Assembly: GCA_963712065.1 (NCBI GenBank)
Contig: CAVQGM010000002.1
Span: 1,550,001-1,614,000, forward strand
Direction: 5' to 3'
DNA: 64,000 bases
Source: CAVQGM01 sp963712065
GTDB lineage: Bacteria > Actinomycetota > Acidimicrobiia > Acidimicrobiales > Acidimicrobilacustridaceae
Shown here: piece after piece, positions 38,407-46,518 of the stretch
How the letters are laid out: each line of letters opens with the position of its first letter
How positions within the stretch are numbered: the first letter of the stretch is position 1
The notes under the pieces: model-generated
The model's input: the letters and a program-made list of their open reading frames with translations, nothing else
What the model was told of the DNA's origin: nothing
Databases searched by the model: none
Made by a program: the position numbers and the translations under genes

Positions 38407-39870
38407 ATGTCGGGGACGGCCGAGCTGCGCGACGGGCTGGTGGCGATCGTCAAGCGGGACTGCCCCACGTGCGTGCTCGTCGAGCCGGTGCTGCGCGAGC
38501 TCGCCGACCGCGGCGACGGGATCGTCGTCTACACCCAGGACGACCCCTCGTTCCCCGACGTGCCCGGTGCGGTCGTGGACGACACCGACCTCGACGTCTC
38601 CTACCACCTGGCCGTCGAGACGGTCCCCACCCTCCTCCGGGTCGAGGGCGGGCGGGAGGCGGCCCGCACCGTCGGCTGGTCGCGCGACTCCTGGCAGTCC
38701 CTCACCGGCGTCGAGGGTCTCGGCGACGGCCTGCCCGACGTGCGACCCGGGTGCGGCAGCTTGAGCGTCGACCCCGCCCGGGTCGACGAGCTGCGGGAGC
38801 GCCACGAGGGCGATCGCCTCCGCAGCCGCCGGGTGGAGATCTCCGAGCTCGAGGACGAGATGGAGGCCATGTTCGACCGGGGCTGGACCGACGGCCTCCC
38901 GATCGTCCCCCCGACCGTGCCGCGCGTCCTGCGGATGCTCGAGGGCACCGACCGGGACCCCGAGGACGTGGTGGCGATCGTCCCGCCCGACCTCGTGGCC
39001 TGCACCGTGGAGAAGGTCGCCGTCAACGCGGTGATGGCCGGCTGCAAGCCGGAGTACCTCCCGGTGGTGCTGGCCGCCGTCGAGGCGGCGTGCACCGACG
39101 AGTTCAACATGCACGGTCTGCTGTGCACGACGTGGTTCAGCGGGCCGGTCGTCGTCGTGAACGGGCCCGTCGCGGCGCGCATCGGCATGAACTCGGGGAT
39201 GAACGCGCTCGGCCAGGGCAACCGGGCCAACGCCACCATCGGCCGGGCGCTGCAGCTCGTGGTCCGCAACGTCGGCGGGGGCCGCCCGGGCGAGATCGAC
39301 CGGTCGACCCTCGGCAACCCGGGCAAGTACACGTTCTGCTTCGCCGAGGACGAGGCCGGCTCACCCTGGGAGAGCCTCGCCGCCGAGCGCGGCTGCGAAC
39401 CCGATCGGTCGACGGTGACGCTGTTCCCCGGCGAGGGCGTGCGGGGCGTGGTCGACCAGATCTCGCGCACCCCCGAATCGCTCGCCCGCTCGTTCGCCGC
39501 GTGCCTCCGCACGGTGGCCCACCCCAAGCTCGTGATCGCGTTCGACGCCATGCTCGTGGTGTCCCCCGAGCACGCCCGCGTCTTCCGGGACGGGGGTTGG
39601 TCCAAGGCCCGCCTGCGCGAGGAGCTCGACACCCTCCTCCTGCTCGACAGCGACGAGCTGGTGCAGGGCGCCCACGGCATCGACGAGGGCATGCCCGCCG
39701 CCTTCGCCGGCACCCAGCTCCCGAAGTTCCGCGACGGCGGCCTCCAGATCGTGCACGCCGGCGGCACGGCGGGGCTGTTCTGCGCGATCATCGGCGGCTG
39801 GGCCAGCGGTGCCCTCGGCAGCGAGGTCGTCACGTGGCCGATCGACGCCCGACCAGGAGGAAGCACATGA
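38407..39870 (+). CDS. Thioredoxin-like domain fused to a large UGSC-associated domain
   Basis: Protein of 487 residues. Residues about 1-110 look thioredoxin-like: LVAIVKRDCPTCVLVEPVLREL has a C-P-T-C redox motif in the right place, with ETVPTLLRVEGG as the cis-Pro region. Residues 150-480 form a conserved domain: MFDRGWTDGLPIVPPT, CTVEKVAVNAVMAGCKPEYLPVVL, NGPVAARIGMNSGMNALGQG, PGKYTFCFAEDEAGSPWESL and IVHAGGTAGLFCAIIGGW. I do not know its reaction. Its stop overlaps the UGSC start as ATGA, so the two proteins are made together and probably work together. Confidence 0.82.
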   Translation: MSGTAELRDGLVAIVKRDCPTCVLVEPVLRELADRGDGIVVYTQDDPSFPDVPGAVVDDTDLDVSYHLAVETVPTLLRVEGGREAARTVGWSRDSWQSLTGVEGLGDGLPDVRPGCGSLSVDPARVDELRERHEGDRLRSRRVEISELEDEMEAMFDRGWTDGLPIVPPTVPRVLRMLEGTDRDPEDVVAIVPPDLVACTVEKVAVNAVMAGCKPEYLPVVLAAVEAACTDEFNMHGLLCTTWFSGPVVVVNGPVAARIGMNSGMNALGQGNRANATIGRALQLVVRNVGGGRPGEIDRSTLGNPGKYTFCFAEDEAGSPWESLAAERGCEPDRSTVTLFPGEGVRGVVDQISRTPESLARSFAACLRTVAHPKLVIAFDAMLVVSPEHARVFRDGGWSKARLREELDTLLLLDSDELVQGAHGIDEGMPAAFAGTQLPKFRDGGLQIVHAGGTAGLFCAIIGGWASGALGSEVVTWPIDARPGGST

Positions 39871-40401
39871 CGCGGGTCCTCGACCCCACCGGTGAGCGCA
39901 CACCCGTCGGGCGGCCGCGCACGGCCCGACCGGCCTCCCTCGACGGGCTCACCGTCGGACTGCTCGACATCTCGAAGATGCGGGGCGACGTGTTCCTCGA
40001 CCGCCTCGAGGAGCGCCTCACCGAGCGGGGCCTGCGGGTCGAGCGGTTCCGGAAGCCGACGTTCACCAAGCCGGCCCCGGTCGACCTCCGTCAGGAGATC
40101 GCCGTGAAGTGCGAGGTCGTCATCGAGGCGCTCGCCGACTGAGGGAGCTGCACGTCGTGCAGTGTGCACGACATCGTGGATCTCGAGTCCCGCGGGCTCG
40201 TCGGGCGTGTTCGTGGCCTCCACCGAGTTCGTCGACGCCGCCGCGGCCCAGGCCAGGACCCTCGGCGCCGAACCGGCGTCGGTGTTCGTCGACCATCCCA
40301 TCCAGGACCGCACCGACGACGAGCTGCGCGCCCTCGCCGACGCCGCCGTCGACGAGATCGTCGCCGCCGTCACCGACGCGGGGCCTCCCCCGCCATCCTG
40401 A
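39867..40401 (+). CDS. UGSC-family selenoprotein (in-frame TGA = Sec92; one frameshift downstream)
   Basis: About 177 residues. It opens after AGGAGGAAGCAC with ATG 39867 and reads LDGLTVGLLDISKMRGDVF to EIAVKCEVVIEALAD. A TGA at 40140-40142 follows, then G-S-C-T-S-C-S-V-H-D-I-V-D-L-E in the same frame. That is the U-G-S-C motif of a known selenoprotein family; some members have Cys instead. An 8-bp hairpin downstream fits a bacterial SECIS. At 40203-40205 a GGG run has one base too many; removing it joins VDLESRGLVG to VFVASTEFVDAAAAQARTLG and the end at 40401. The extra base is probably a sequencing error. Sec92 and Cys95 would form the redox centre. Function unknown. Confidence 0.85.
40154..40172 (+). 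promoter_or_regulatory. SECIS-like hairpin of the UGSC gene
   Basis: GTCGTGCA (40154-40161) and TGCACGAC (40165-40172) pair perfectly around the loop GTG. The loop G-U lies 22-23 bases after the U of the TGA, in the distance range of bacterial SECIS elements read by SelB. A smaller alternative stem (CTGCAC/GTGCAG, 40148-40162) overlaps it. Confidence 0.65.
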
Positions 40402-41278
40402 GCGCGCCGTCGGCGGCCCACACCGCCAGCCCGTCGCGCACGAGACCGGACGCCACCCGCCGGGCCCGCTCGTGATCGTCGGGCCACCCGGCGCCGGCCG
40501 CGAGGGCGTCCGAGGGCACGGCGCCCGTCTCGCGCAACGCGTCGACCAGTCGGCCGCGCCCCTGGCGGTCCGAGCCCTCGAACCGGCTCTGACCCCGCGC
40601 CACGCCCGCCGACCCGTCGGCCGGATCGGGCGGGGGCCGTCCTGCCACCGCCCAGGCGCAGGCGTGGGCGACGGGGCAGTCGGCGCAGACGGGGGCCCGC
40701 CGGCGGCAGACGGAGGCGCCGAGGTCGAGCATCGCCTGGTTCCACGCCCAACCCGCGCCGACGGGGACGGCGGTGTCGGCCCGCGCCTGGGCTTCCGCGG
40801 CGGTGAGCGCCCGACCCTCCCACCGGGCCAACACCCGCGCCGCGTTGGTGTCGACCACGCCCACGTCGTGCTCGTAGGCGAAGGCGAGCACCGCCCGCGC
40901 CGTGTACGGCCCGATGCCGGGGAGCGCCCGGAGAGCCTCGAGGTCGTCGGGGAGGCGGCCGCCGTGGTGCTCGACGACGGCGGTGGCGGCCCGGTGCAGG
41001 TTGACGGCGCGGCGGTTGTAGCCGAGCCCGGCCCAGGCGCGGACGACGTCGCCGAGCGGCGCCCAGGCGCACGCCGCCGCCGTGGGGAAGGCGTCGAGGA
41101 ACGCCTCGTATCTCGGCACGACCCGCGGCACCTGCGTCTGCTGCAGCATGAGCTCGGACACGAGCACCGCCCACGGGTCGCGGGTGCGGCGCCACGGCAG
41201 GTCCCGCCGGGTCGCCTCGCTCCAGGCGAGCAGGGCGGCCCCACGGTCGCCCCGCGGGCCGGTCAGACCCGTCGGCAC
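40370..41278 (-). CDS. mutY: A/G-specific adenine glycosylase
   Basis: Protein of 302 residues. Removes adenine opposite 8-oxoguanine. Visible: WRRTRDPWAVLVSELMLQQTQV (catalytic Glu), helix-hairpin-helix LPGIGPYTARAV with the Asp in VGVVDTN, and the Fe-S loop C-x6-C-x2-C-x5-C in CRRRAPVCADCPVAHAC. It lacks the C-terminal NUDIX-like domain, as usual for actinobacterial MutY, and ends with FEGSDRQGRGRLVDALRE. GTG 41278 overlaps the methyltransferase end by 16 bases. Convergent with UGSC (32-base overlap). Confidence 0.93.
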   Translation of the reverse strand: MPTGLTGPRGDRGAALLAWSEATRRDLPWRRTRDPWAVLVSELMLQQTQVPRVVPRYEAFLDAFPTAAACAWAPLGDVVRAWAGLGYNRRAVNLHRAATAVVEHHGGRLPDDLEALRALPGIGPYTARAVLAFAYEHDVGVVDTNAARVLARWEGRALTAAEAQARADTAVPVGAGWAWNQAMLDLGASVCRRRAPVCADCPVAHACAWAVAGRPPPDPADGSAGVARGQSRFEGSDRQGRGRLVDALRETGAVPSDALAAGAGWPDDHERARRVASGLVRDGLAVWAADGALRMAGEAPRR

Positions 41279-42039
41279 CAGTGGACCGCGGTCCGGTACG
41301 GGAACCCGAAGTGCGCCCGTCCGGCCAGCTCGGGGTGGGTGCGGGCCAGGTCGCGCACGCGGGCGAGGACGACGGCCCGCTCGTCGGCCGGCAGGGCCCC
41401 CACCACGCTCACCGACGCGGCGCGGTCGACCAGCAGCTCCTCGTCGACGGGCTGCTCCCAGTCGACGTGCCAGACCTCGAGGGGCCCGAAGCCGTCGGCA
41501 CCGGCGACGATCGCGGCGTAGTCCACGTCGTCGTACGAGTCGTACGGCCGCGGCAGATCGCCGTCGACGAGCAGGTCGCCGAACGCCTGCACCCAGTCGA
41601 CGCTGCGGTCGCGGGTGTTCCACGTGAGCACGAGCGTGCCATCTCCTCGCAACACGCGTCGCACCTCGGCGAGCGCGGGCTGGGGATCGAACCAGTGGAA
41701 CGCCTGGGCGACGGTGACGGCGTCGACCGACTCGTCGGGCAACGGGAGCGCCTCGGCGGTGCCGTCGAGCACCTCGACGTCGGGGAGCAGGGCCACGAGC
41801 TGGTCGCGCATGGCCGCGACCGGCTCGACCGCGACCACCTCGGCGCCGGTCGGCACCAGCAGGCGGGTGAGCTTGCCGGTGCCGGCGGCGAGGTCGAGCA
41901 CCCGCCGACCCGGTCCGAGCCCGGCGTGGCCGACGATGTGGGCCACGGCCTCGGCCGGGTACGAGGGTCGCGAGCGCTCGTACTCGGCGGCGTTGGCCTG
42001 GAAGCCGGCGGCGGCCGCGGCCGGGACCCGCTCGGTCAC
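41263..42039 (-). CDS. SAM-dependent methyltransferase (Ubi/COQ5-like)
   Basis: Protein of 258 residues with class I motifs: RRVLDLAAGTGKLT, VVAVEPVAAM, AEALPLPDESVDAVTVAQAFHWF and GTLVLTWNTRD. The AFHWFD stretch is typical of small-molecule methyltransferases near trans-aconitate methyltransferase. Substrate unknown. GTG 42039 lies 7 bases after the MaoC stop; it is co-transcribed with the MaoC gene and mutY. Confidence 0.87.
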   Translation of the reverse strand: MTERVPAAAAAGFQANAAEYERSRPSYPAEAVAHIVGHAGLGPGRRVLDLAAGTGKLTRLLVPTGAEVVAVEPVAAMRDQLVALLPDVEVLDGTAEALPLPDESVDAVTVAQAFHWFDPQPALAEVRRVLRGDGTLVLTWNTRDRSVDWVQAFGDLLVDGDLPRPYDSYDDVDYAAIVAGADGFGPLEVWHVDWEQPVDEELLVDRAASVSVVGALPADERAVVLARVRDLARTHPELAGRAHFGFPYRTAVHWCRRV

Positions 42040-42046
42040 CGTCGTC

Positions 42047-42562
42047 TCACCCGTCGGCGAACACGTCGTCGCCGTAGGGAAGGCCACGCTGCGGCGCGAA
42101 CTCGCGCTTCCAGACCATGACCTTCCGCCTGAAGTAGCAGACCTCCTCGCCCCGCTGGTTGATGCCCTTGGTCTCGACGGCGACGATGCCGCGCTTGCCG
42201 TCCGACGTCTCCTTCTTCTCGAGGACGCGGGTGACGGCGTAGATCGTGTCGCCGTGGAAGGTCGGCTTGGCGTGACGCAGGGTCTCGATCTCGAGGTTGG
42301 CGATGGCGGCACCGCTCACGTCGGGGACGCTCATCCCCAGCACCAGTGAGTACACGAGGTTGCCGACCACGAGCGGCTTGCCCATGGGCGACTCGTGCTC
42401 GGCGAACCAGTTGTTCGTGTGGGTGGGGTGGTGGTTCATCGTGATCATGCAGAACAGGTGGTCGTCGGCCTCGGTGATCGTCTTGCCCGGCCAGTGGCGG
42501 TAGACGTCGCCCACCTCGAAGTCCTCGAAGTGGCGGCCGAACGGGCGGTCGAGCACGGTCAC
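42047..42562 (-). CDS. MaoC-family enoyl-CoA hydratase
   Basis: Protein of 171 residues, single hot-dog domain: FGRHFEDFEVGDVYRH, GKTITEADDHLFCMITMNHHPTHTNNWFAE (hydratase Asp/His region), PLVVGNLVYSLVLGMSVPD and RHAKPTFHGDTIYAVTRVLEK. Such proteins hydrate enoyl-CoAs; close relatives sit beside CitE-type lyases and act on mesaconyl-CoA or methylglutaconyl-type substrates. With mcd and the lyases 2-6 kb away, mesaconyl-CoA hydratase is a fair guess. GAGGAGG precedes the GTG at 42562. Confidence 0.85.
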   Translation of the reverse strand: MTVLDRPFGRHFEDFEVGDVYRHWPGKTITEADDHLFCMITMNHHPTHTNNWFAEHESPMGKPLVVGNLVYSLVLGMSVPDVSGAAIANLEIETLRHAKPTFHGDTIYAVTRVLEKKETSDGKRGIVAVETKGINQRGEEVCYFRRKVMVWKREFAPQRGLPYGDDVFADG

Positions 42563-42717
42563 GGATCCCTCCTCAGGGGTCGGCACGGTCGGGCGGTTCG
42601 CGGTAGCGTCGCTTCCGGCGAGGCGTCGAACGGACAGTAGGCCACGACCGTTCCGCCGGACCATCCCGCAGCTCTCCTCCCCGGCGACGGCCGTGCCCTC
42701 GCCTGACGGGAGTGGGA

Positions 42718-44517
42718 ATGGACGACGCCAGCTGGGTGCAGGCCGTGGTCGAGCGCATGCGGCTCGCCCTCTTCGTGTTCCGTCTCGACGACGAGGCCGA
42801 CGACGACTCGTTGCGGCTGGTCGCCCTCAACCCGCGGGCCGCGGCGGTGCTCGGGCGACGGGCGACCGGCATCGTGGACGCGCGACCCGGCGACGGCGCC
42901 CTGCTCGTGGACCTCACCGGCCCCGGTCGCGTCGCCGCCGCCCTCGCCGACGTGGCTCGCACCGGCGAAGCGTGGGTCCTCGACGAGGTCCACCTCCGGC
43001 CGTGCTCGCCTCGAGGGCGGGTGTTCGCCGCCCACGCCTTCCCGCTCCCCGACCGGGCCGTCGGGCTGTCGCTCGAGGACGTCACCGAGCGGGCCGTCGC
43101 CGGCGAGGTGCTGCGACGCCAGGCACTGCACGACGGGCTGACCGGGTTGGCCAACCGCACCCTGCTGAACGACCGTTTGCACCGGGCGCTGGCCCAGTCC
43201 CGCCGCACGGGCCGGCCGGTGGCGCTGCTGGTGCTCGACCTCGACCAGTTCAAGGAGGTCAACGACGCACTCGGACACGACCACGGCGACCGGCTCCTCG
43301 TGGAGATGAGCCATCGGCTCCAAGGCGTGCTGCGCGACGTCGACACGATCGCGCGCGTCGGTGGCGACGAGTTCGCGGTGCTCGTGACCGATACGGACGA
43401 CGAGCAGGGAGCCCTGGTCGTGGCCGACCGCATCCGCGCCGCCCTCCAGGAGCCGTTCCCCCTCGGCGGCATCAGCGTCCAGACCGACGCCAGCATCGGC
43501 GTCGCGATCCATCCTCGACACGCCGACGACGCCGACACCCTCACCCGGCGGGCCGACGTCGCCATGTACAACGCCAAGCGGTCGGGCACAGGGGTCGCGC
43601 TCTACCGACCCGACCTCGACCACCCGTCCGTGCAGCGGCTCGCCCTGTTGGGTGAGCTCCGCAGCGCCATCGACCACGATCGCCTGCACCTGCACTACCA
43701 GCCGTCCATCGACCTTCGCACCGGCGAGCCGCGGGGCGTCGAGGCGCTGGTGCGATGGCGTCACCTCGTCCACGGCGAGGTCCCGGCCGCCGAGCTCGTC
43801 GAGCTGGCCGAGGTGTCAGGGTTGATCCAGCCACTGACACGGTGGGTCCTCGCCCGTGCCGTCGCCCAGGCGGCCGCGTGGCTCGACGACGGGCTCGACC
43901 TCGTGGTGTCGGTCAACCTGTCGGCTCGGAACCTCCACGACCCCGGACTGGTGCCCTACGTCGCCGACCTCCTCGACATGCACGACCTGCCGGCCACGAA
44001 CCTGTCGGTCGAGATCACCGAGACACGCCTCATGGACGACCCGGCCACGGCCCTCGACGTGCTGAGCCGGCTCAAGGAGCTCGGTGTCGGCACGAGCATC
44101 GACGACTTCGGCACCGGGTACTCGTCACTGTCGTACCTCAAGCACCTGCCGCTCGACGAGCTCAAGGTCGACCGATCCTTCGTGTCGTCCATGGCGCGCG
44201 ATGACAACGACCTCACGATCGTCCGCTCGACCATCGACCTCAGCCACAACCTCGGCCTCGAGGTGGTGGCCGAGGGGGTCGAGGACACCGAGACGCTGTG
44301 GGCGTTGACCGGCCTCGGCTGCGACCGGGTCCAGGGGTACCTGGTCAGCCCTCCGATGCCGGCGGGCGAGGTGGTGTCGTGGGTCGCGGCGAGACAGGTG
44401 GGAGCGGAGGTCCCGGTGCGTCAGGCGGGCACCGACTCGAGGGAGCCGGCGACGACAGGGCGCCGCGCCGGTGCCGGCCAGTTCGCGACGAGGCCGAGCG
44501 CGCAGTCGAGGCAGTAG
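42718..44517 (+). CDS. PAS-like GGDEF/EAL protein (c-di-GMP turnover)
   Basis: Protein of 599 residues. A short PAS-like start (residues 1-125), GGDEF with intact RVGGDEFAVL near residue 214, and EAL with GVEALVRWRH near 340, ETRLMDD, DDFGTGYSSLSYL and VAEGVED. Both active sites look intact. No membrane segment. ATG 42718 has GGGAG five bases upstream; GTG 42712 is an alternative. The last 97 bases overlap the opposing zinc-binding gene, and the C-terminal 50 residues look unstructured. Confidence 0.92.
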   Translation: MDDASWVQAVVERMRLALFVFRLDDEADDDSLRLVALNPRAAAVLGRRATGIVDARPGDGALLVDLTGPGRVAAALADVARTGEAWVLDEVHLRPCSPRGRVFAAHAFPLPDRAVGLSLEDVTERAVAGEVLRRQALHDGLTGLANRTLLNDRLHRALAQSRRTGRPVALLVLDLDQFKEVNDALGHDHGDRLLVEMSHRLQGVLRDVDTIARVGGDEFAVLVTDTDDEQGALVVADRIRAALQEPFPLGGISVQTDASIGVAIHPRHADDADTLTRRADVAMYNAKRSGTGVALYRPDLDHPSVQRLALLGELRSAIDHDRLHLHYQPSIDLRTGEPRGVEALVRWRHLVHGEVPAAELVELAEVSGLIQPLTRWVLARAVAQAAAWLDDGLDLVVSVNLSARNLHDPGLVPYVADLLDMHDLPATNLSVEITETRLMDDPATALDVLSRLKELGVGTSIDDFGTGYSSLSYLKHLPLDELKVDRSFVSSMARDDNDLTIVRSTIDLSHNLGLEVVAEGVEDTETLWALTGLGCDRVQGYLVSPPMPAGEVVSWVAARQVGAEVPVRQAGTDSREPATTGRRAGAGQFATRPSAQSRQ

Positions 44518-44627
44518 GGCGACACCGAGGCCCCGAGGGCGTACACGAGGCAGCCTGCGCAATAGGTCTCGTGGCAGCAGCGGCAGGTGCCCGCTGCGCT
44601 CTCGCTCGGATGCGTGTCACACCGCAT
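44421..44627 (-). CDS. Small B-box-like zinc-binding protein
   Basis: Protein of 68 residues. MRCDTHPSESAAGTCRCC opens a cysteine/histidine pattern: C3, H6, C15, C17, C18, C23, C26, C39, C42, as in B-box zinc fingers found at the head of actinobacterial membrane proteins. Here nothing follows it. GGAGGG lies about 9 bases before the ATG. It overlaps the 3-prime end of the GGDEF/EAL gene by 97 bases on the other strand. Confidence 0.65.
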   Translation of the reverse strand: MRCDTHPSESAAGTCRCCHETYCAGCLVYALGASVSPYCLDCALGLVANWPAPARRPVVAGSLESVPA

Positions 44628-44813
44628 GGCCCTCGTCCCTCCGGCGGCCTGATGGACCCTCGTCCACCGCCTGCACCGCCAACCTAAACGAGCTCGGGCG
44701 TCGCCGGTATGGGTCGGTCGAACCTTCGCGTCGCCCTGGCGTGGGTCGTTCGACCCGGTTCGGTGTCCGGTGGGCACGACACGCCGGAATGTGAGATGAC
44801 GCCGCCCGGTGGG

Positions 44814-44819
44814 TACCTT
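44814..44819 (+). promoter_or_regulatory. Leaderless -10 box (TACCTT) of mcd
   Basis: TACCTT ends 7 bases before ATG 44827 without a Shine-Dalgarno. Confidence 0.55.
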
Positions 44820-44826
44820 TTCCGGC

Positions 44827-46419
44827 ATGAGCACCGCTGATCTGCCCACCGCCAAGGTCGTCATCGACATCGCCGGCGAGGTCGTGCTGTCCGCCACCCG
44901 ACGCCTGGCCGACACGGGCGACGTCGACGCCCACCAGGTGCTCGCCTACGACCTCGCCCACGCCGCCGCCGCCGTCGAGACCGGGCGGGCCATGCTGGCC
45001 TACGGCGAGCTGGGTGACGTCGAGGCCGACATCACCTGCGCGTTCATCGCCGACGCGGTGGCCGACCTGGCCGCCAAGGTCTTCGGCCGCGAGGCCGACT
45101 GGGGCGTGGGGCCGCACGTGCTCGATCCGACCCGGGAGTTCGTGGCCACCTACCGCGACCCCGACTTCCTCGCTTCGCTCGCCGACCGGCCGGGCCCCCG
45201 CCACCTCGACAGCGACTTCGAGCTGGTGCAGGACACCTTCCGCCGCTTCGCCGAGCAGGAGATCCGCCCCGTCGCCGAGCACATCCACCGCGAGAACGCC
45301 GACATCCCCGAGGAGCTCATCAGCGGCCTGGCCGAGATGGGCGGCTTCGGTCTGTCGGTGCCAGAGGAGTACGGCGGCTACTCCACCGGCGGCGAGGGCG
45401 AGTACATCGGCATGGTCGTCGCCACCGAGGAGCTGTCGCGCGGATCGCTCGGCGCCGGCGGGTCGCTCATCACCCGGCCCGAGATCCTCACCCGTGCCCT
45501 GCTCGCCGGCGGCACCGAAGAGCAGCGCCAGGAGTGGCTCCCCAAGCTGGCCACCGCCGAGGTCATGGCGGCCGTCGCCGTCACCGAGCCCGACTTCGGC
45601 TCCGACGTGGCCGGCATCAAGGTGACCGCCACCCCCACCGACGGCGGCTGGCTCATCAACGGCGTGAAGACCTGGTGCACGTTCGGCGCCCGCGCCAACG
45701 TGCTCATGCTCCTGGCCCGCACCGACCCGGACCGGTCGAAGACCCACCGGGGCCTGAGCCTGTTCGTCGTGCCGAAGCCGCTGGGCGACGCCCACGGCTT
45801 CGAGTTCACCCAGCCCGGTGGCGCCGAGGGCAGCGGGAAGATGGAGGGCCGCCCGATCGACACGATCGGCTACCGCGGCATGCACTCCTACGAGATCGCC
45901 TTCGACGACTGGTTCGTGCCCGCCGAGAACCAGGTCGGCCTCGACGGTGGCCTGGGCAAGGGCTTCTACTACCAGATGGCCGGCTTCGAGAACGGCCGGC
46001 TGCAGACGGCCGCCCGGGCCGTCGGCGTGATGCAGGCCGCCTACGAGGACGCCCTGCAGTACGCACGCGACCGGGTCGTGTTCGGCTCGTCCATCGCCGA
46101 GTACCAGCTGACCCAGGCCAAGCTGGGCCGGATGGCCGTCGTGATCCAGGCGGCCCGGCAGTTCTCCTACCAGGTGGCCAAGCTGATGGCGCGGGGCGAG
46201 GGCCAGCTCGAGGCCTCGATGGTCAAGGCCTACGTCTGCAAGGCCGCCGAGTGGGTCACCCGCGAGGCGATGCAGATCCACGGCGGCTACGGCTACGCCG
46301 AGGAGTACGCCGTGAGCCGCTACTTCGTCGATGCCCGGGTGCTGTCGATCTTCGAGGGCGCCGACGAGACCCTCTGCCTGAAGGTCATCGTGCGTCGTCT
46401 GCTCGACGGCGTGAAGTAG
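44827..46419 (+). CDS. mcd: (2S)-methylsuccinyl-CoA dehydrogenase-like acyl-CoA dehydrogenase
   Basis: Protein of 530 residues, longer than common acyl-CoA dehydrogenases because of an extra N-terminal helical part of about 130 residues (DAHQVLAYDLAHAAAAVETGRAML), as in Mcd of the ethylmalonyl-CoA pathway. The core has GFGLSVPEEYGG, ELSRGSLGAGGSLITRPEI, AVTEPDFGSDVAG, TIGYRGMHSYEIAFDDWFVP and IHGGYGYAEEYAVSRYFVDARVLSIFEGADETL with the catalytic Glu. Mcd oxidises methylsuccinyl-CoA to mesaconyl-CoA. The convergent lyase genes support this assignment. Confidence 0.87.
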   Translation: MSTADLPTAKVVIDIAGEVVLSATRRLADTGDVDAHQVLAYDLAHAAAAVETGRAMLAYGELGDVEADITCAFIADAVADLAAKVFGREADWGVGPHVLDPTREFVATYRDPDFLASLADRPGPRHLDSDFELVQDTFRRFAEQEIRPVAEHIHRENADIPEELISGLAEMGGFGLSVPEEYGGYSTGGEGEYIGMVVATEELSRGSLGAGGSLITRPEILTRALLAGGTEEQRQEWLPKLATAEVMAAVAVTEPDFGSDVAGIKVTATPTDGGWLINGVKTWCTFGARANVLMLLARTDPDRSKTHRGLSLFVVPKPLGDAHGFEFTQPGGAEGSGKMEGRPIDTIGYRGMHSYEIAFDDWFVPAENQVGLDGGLGKGFYYQMAGFENGRLQTAARAVGVMQAAYEDALQYARDRVVFGSSIAEYQLTQAKLGRMAVVIQAARQFSYQVAKLMARGEGQLEASMVKAYVCKAAEWVTREAMQIHGGYGYAEEYAVSRYFVDARVLSIFEGADETLCLKVIVRRLLDGVK

Positions 46420-46438
46420 CCACCGCCCCTCCCTCCCG

Positions 46439-46488
46439 GTTCTGGTGTGAGAACCGGTCGCGCCCGCCGCGCGATCCCACACCAGAAC
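46439..46488. terminator. Bidirectional hairpin between mcd and the lyase genes
   Basis: GTTCTGGTGTG (46439-46449) pairs perfectly with CACACCAGAAC (46478-46488); inside, TCGCG pairs with CGCGA. It lies between two convergent genes, 20 bases after the mcd stop. Confidence 0.75.
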
Positions 46489-46518
46489 GTGCCTGGCTCC
46501 GGCTGGGCCAAGTGGACG

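Noticed and set aside
38407..38530. Thioredoxin-like CPTC protein as a selenoprotein too.
   Set aside because: Both positions are ordinary Cys codons (TGC) with no TGA in frame.
38601..41195. 864-codon minus frame opposite the thioredoxin-like and UGSC genes.
   Set aside because: Composition-driven shadow with no recognisable fold.
44617..46482. 621-codon minus frame opposite mcd.
   Set aside because: Val/Gly/His-rich shadow of a well-conserved dehydrogenase.
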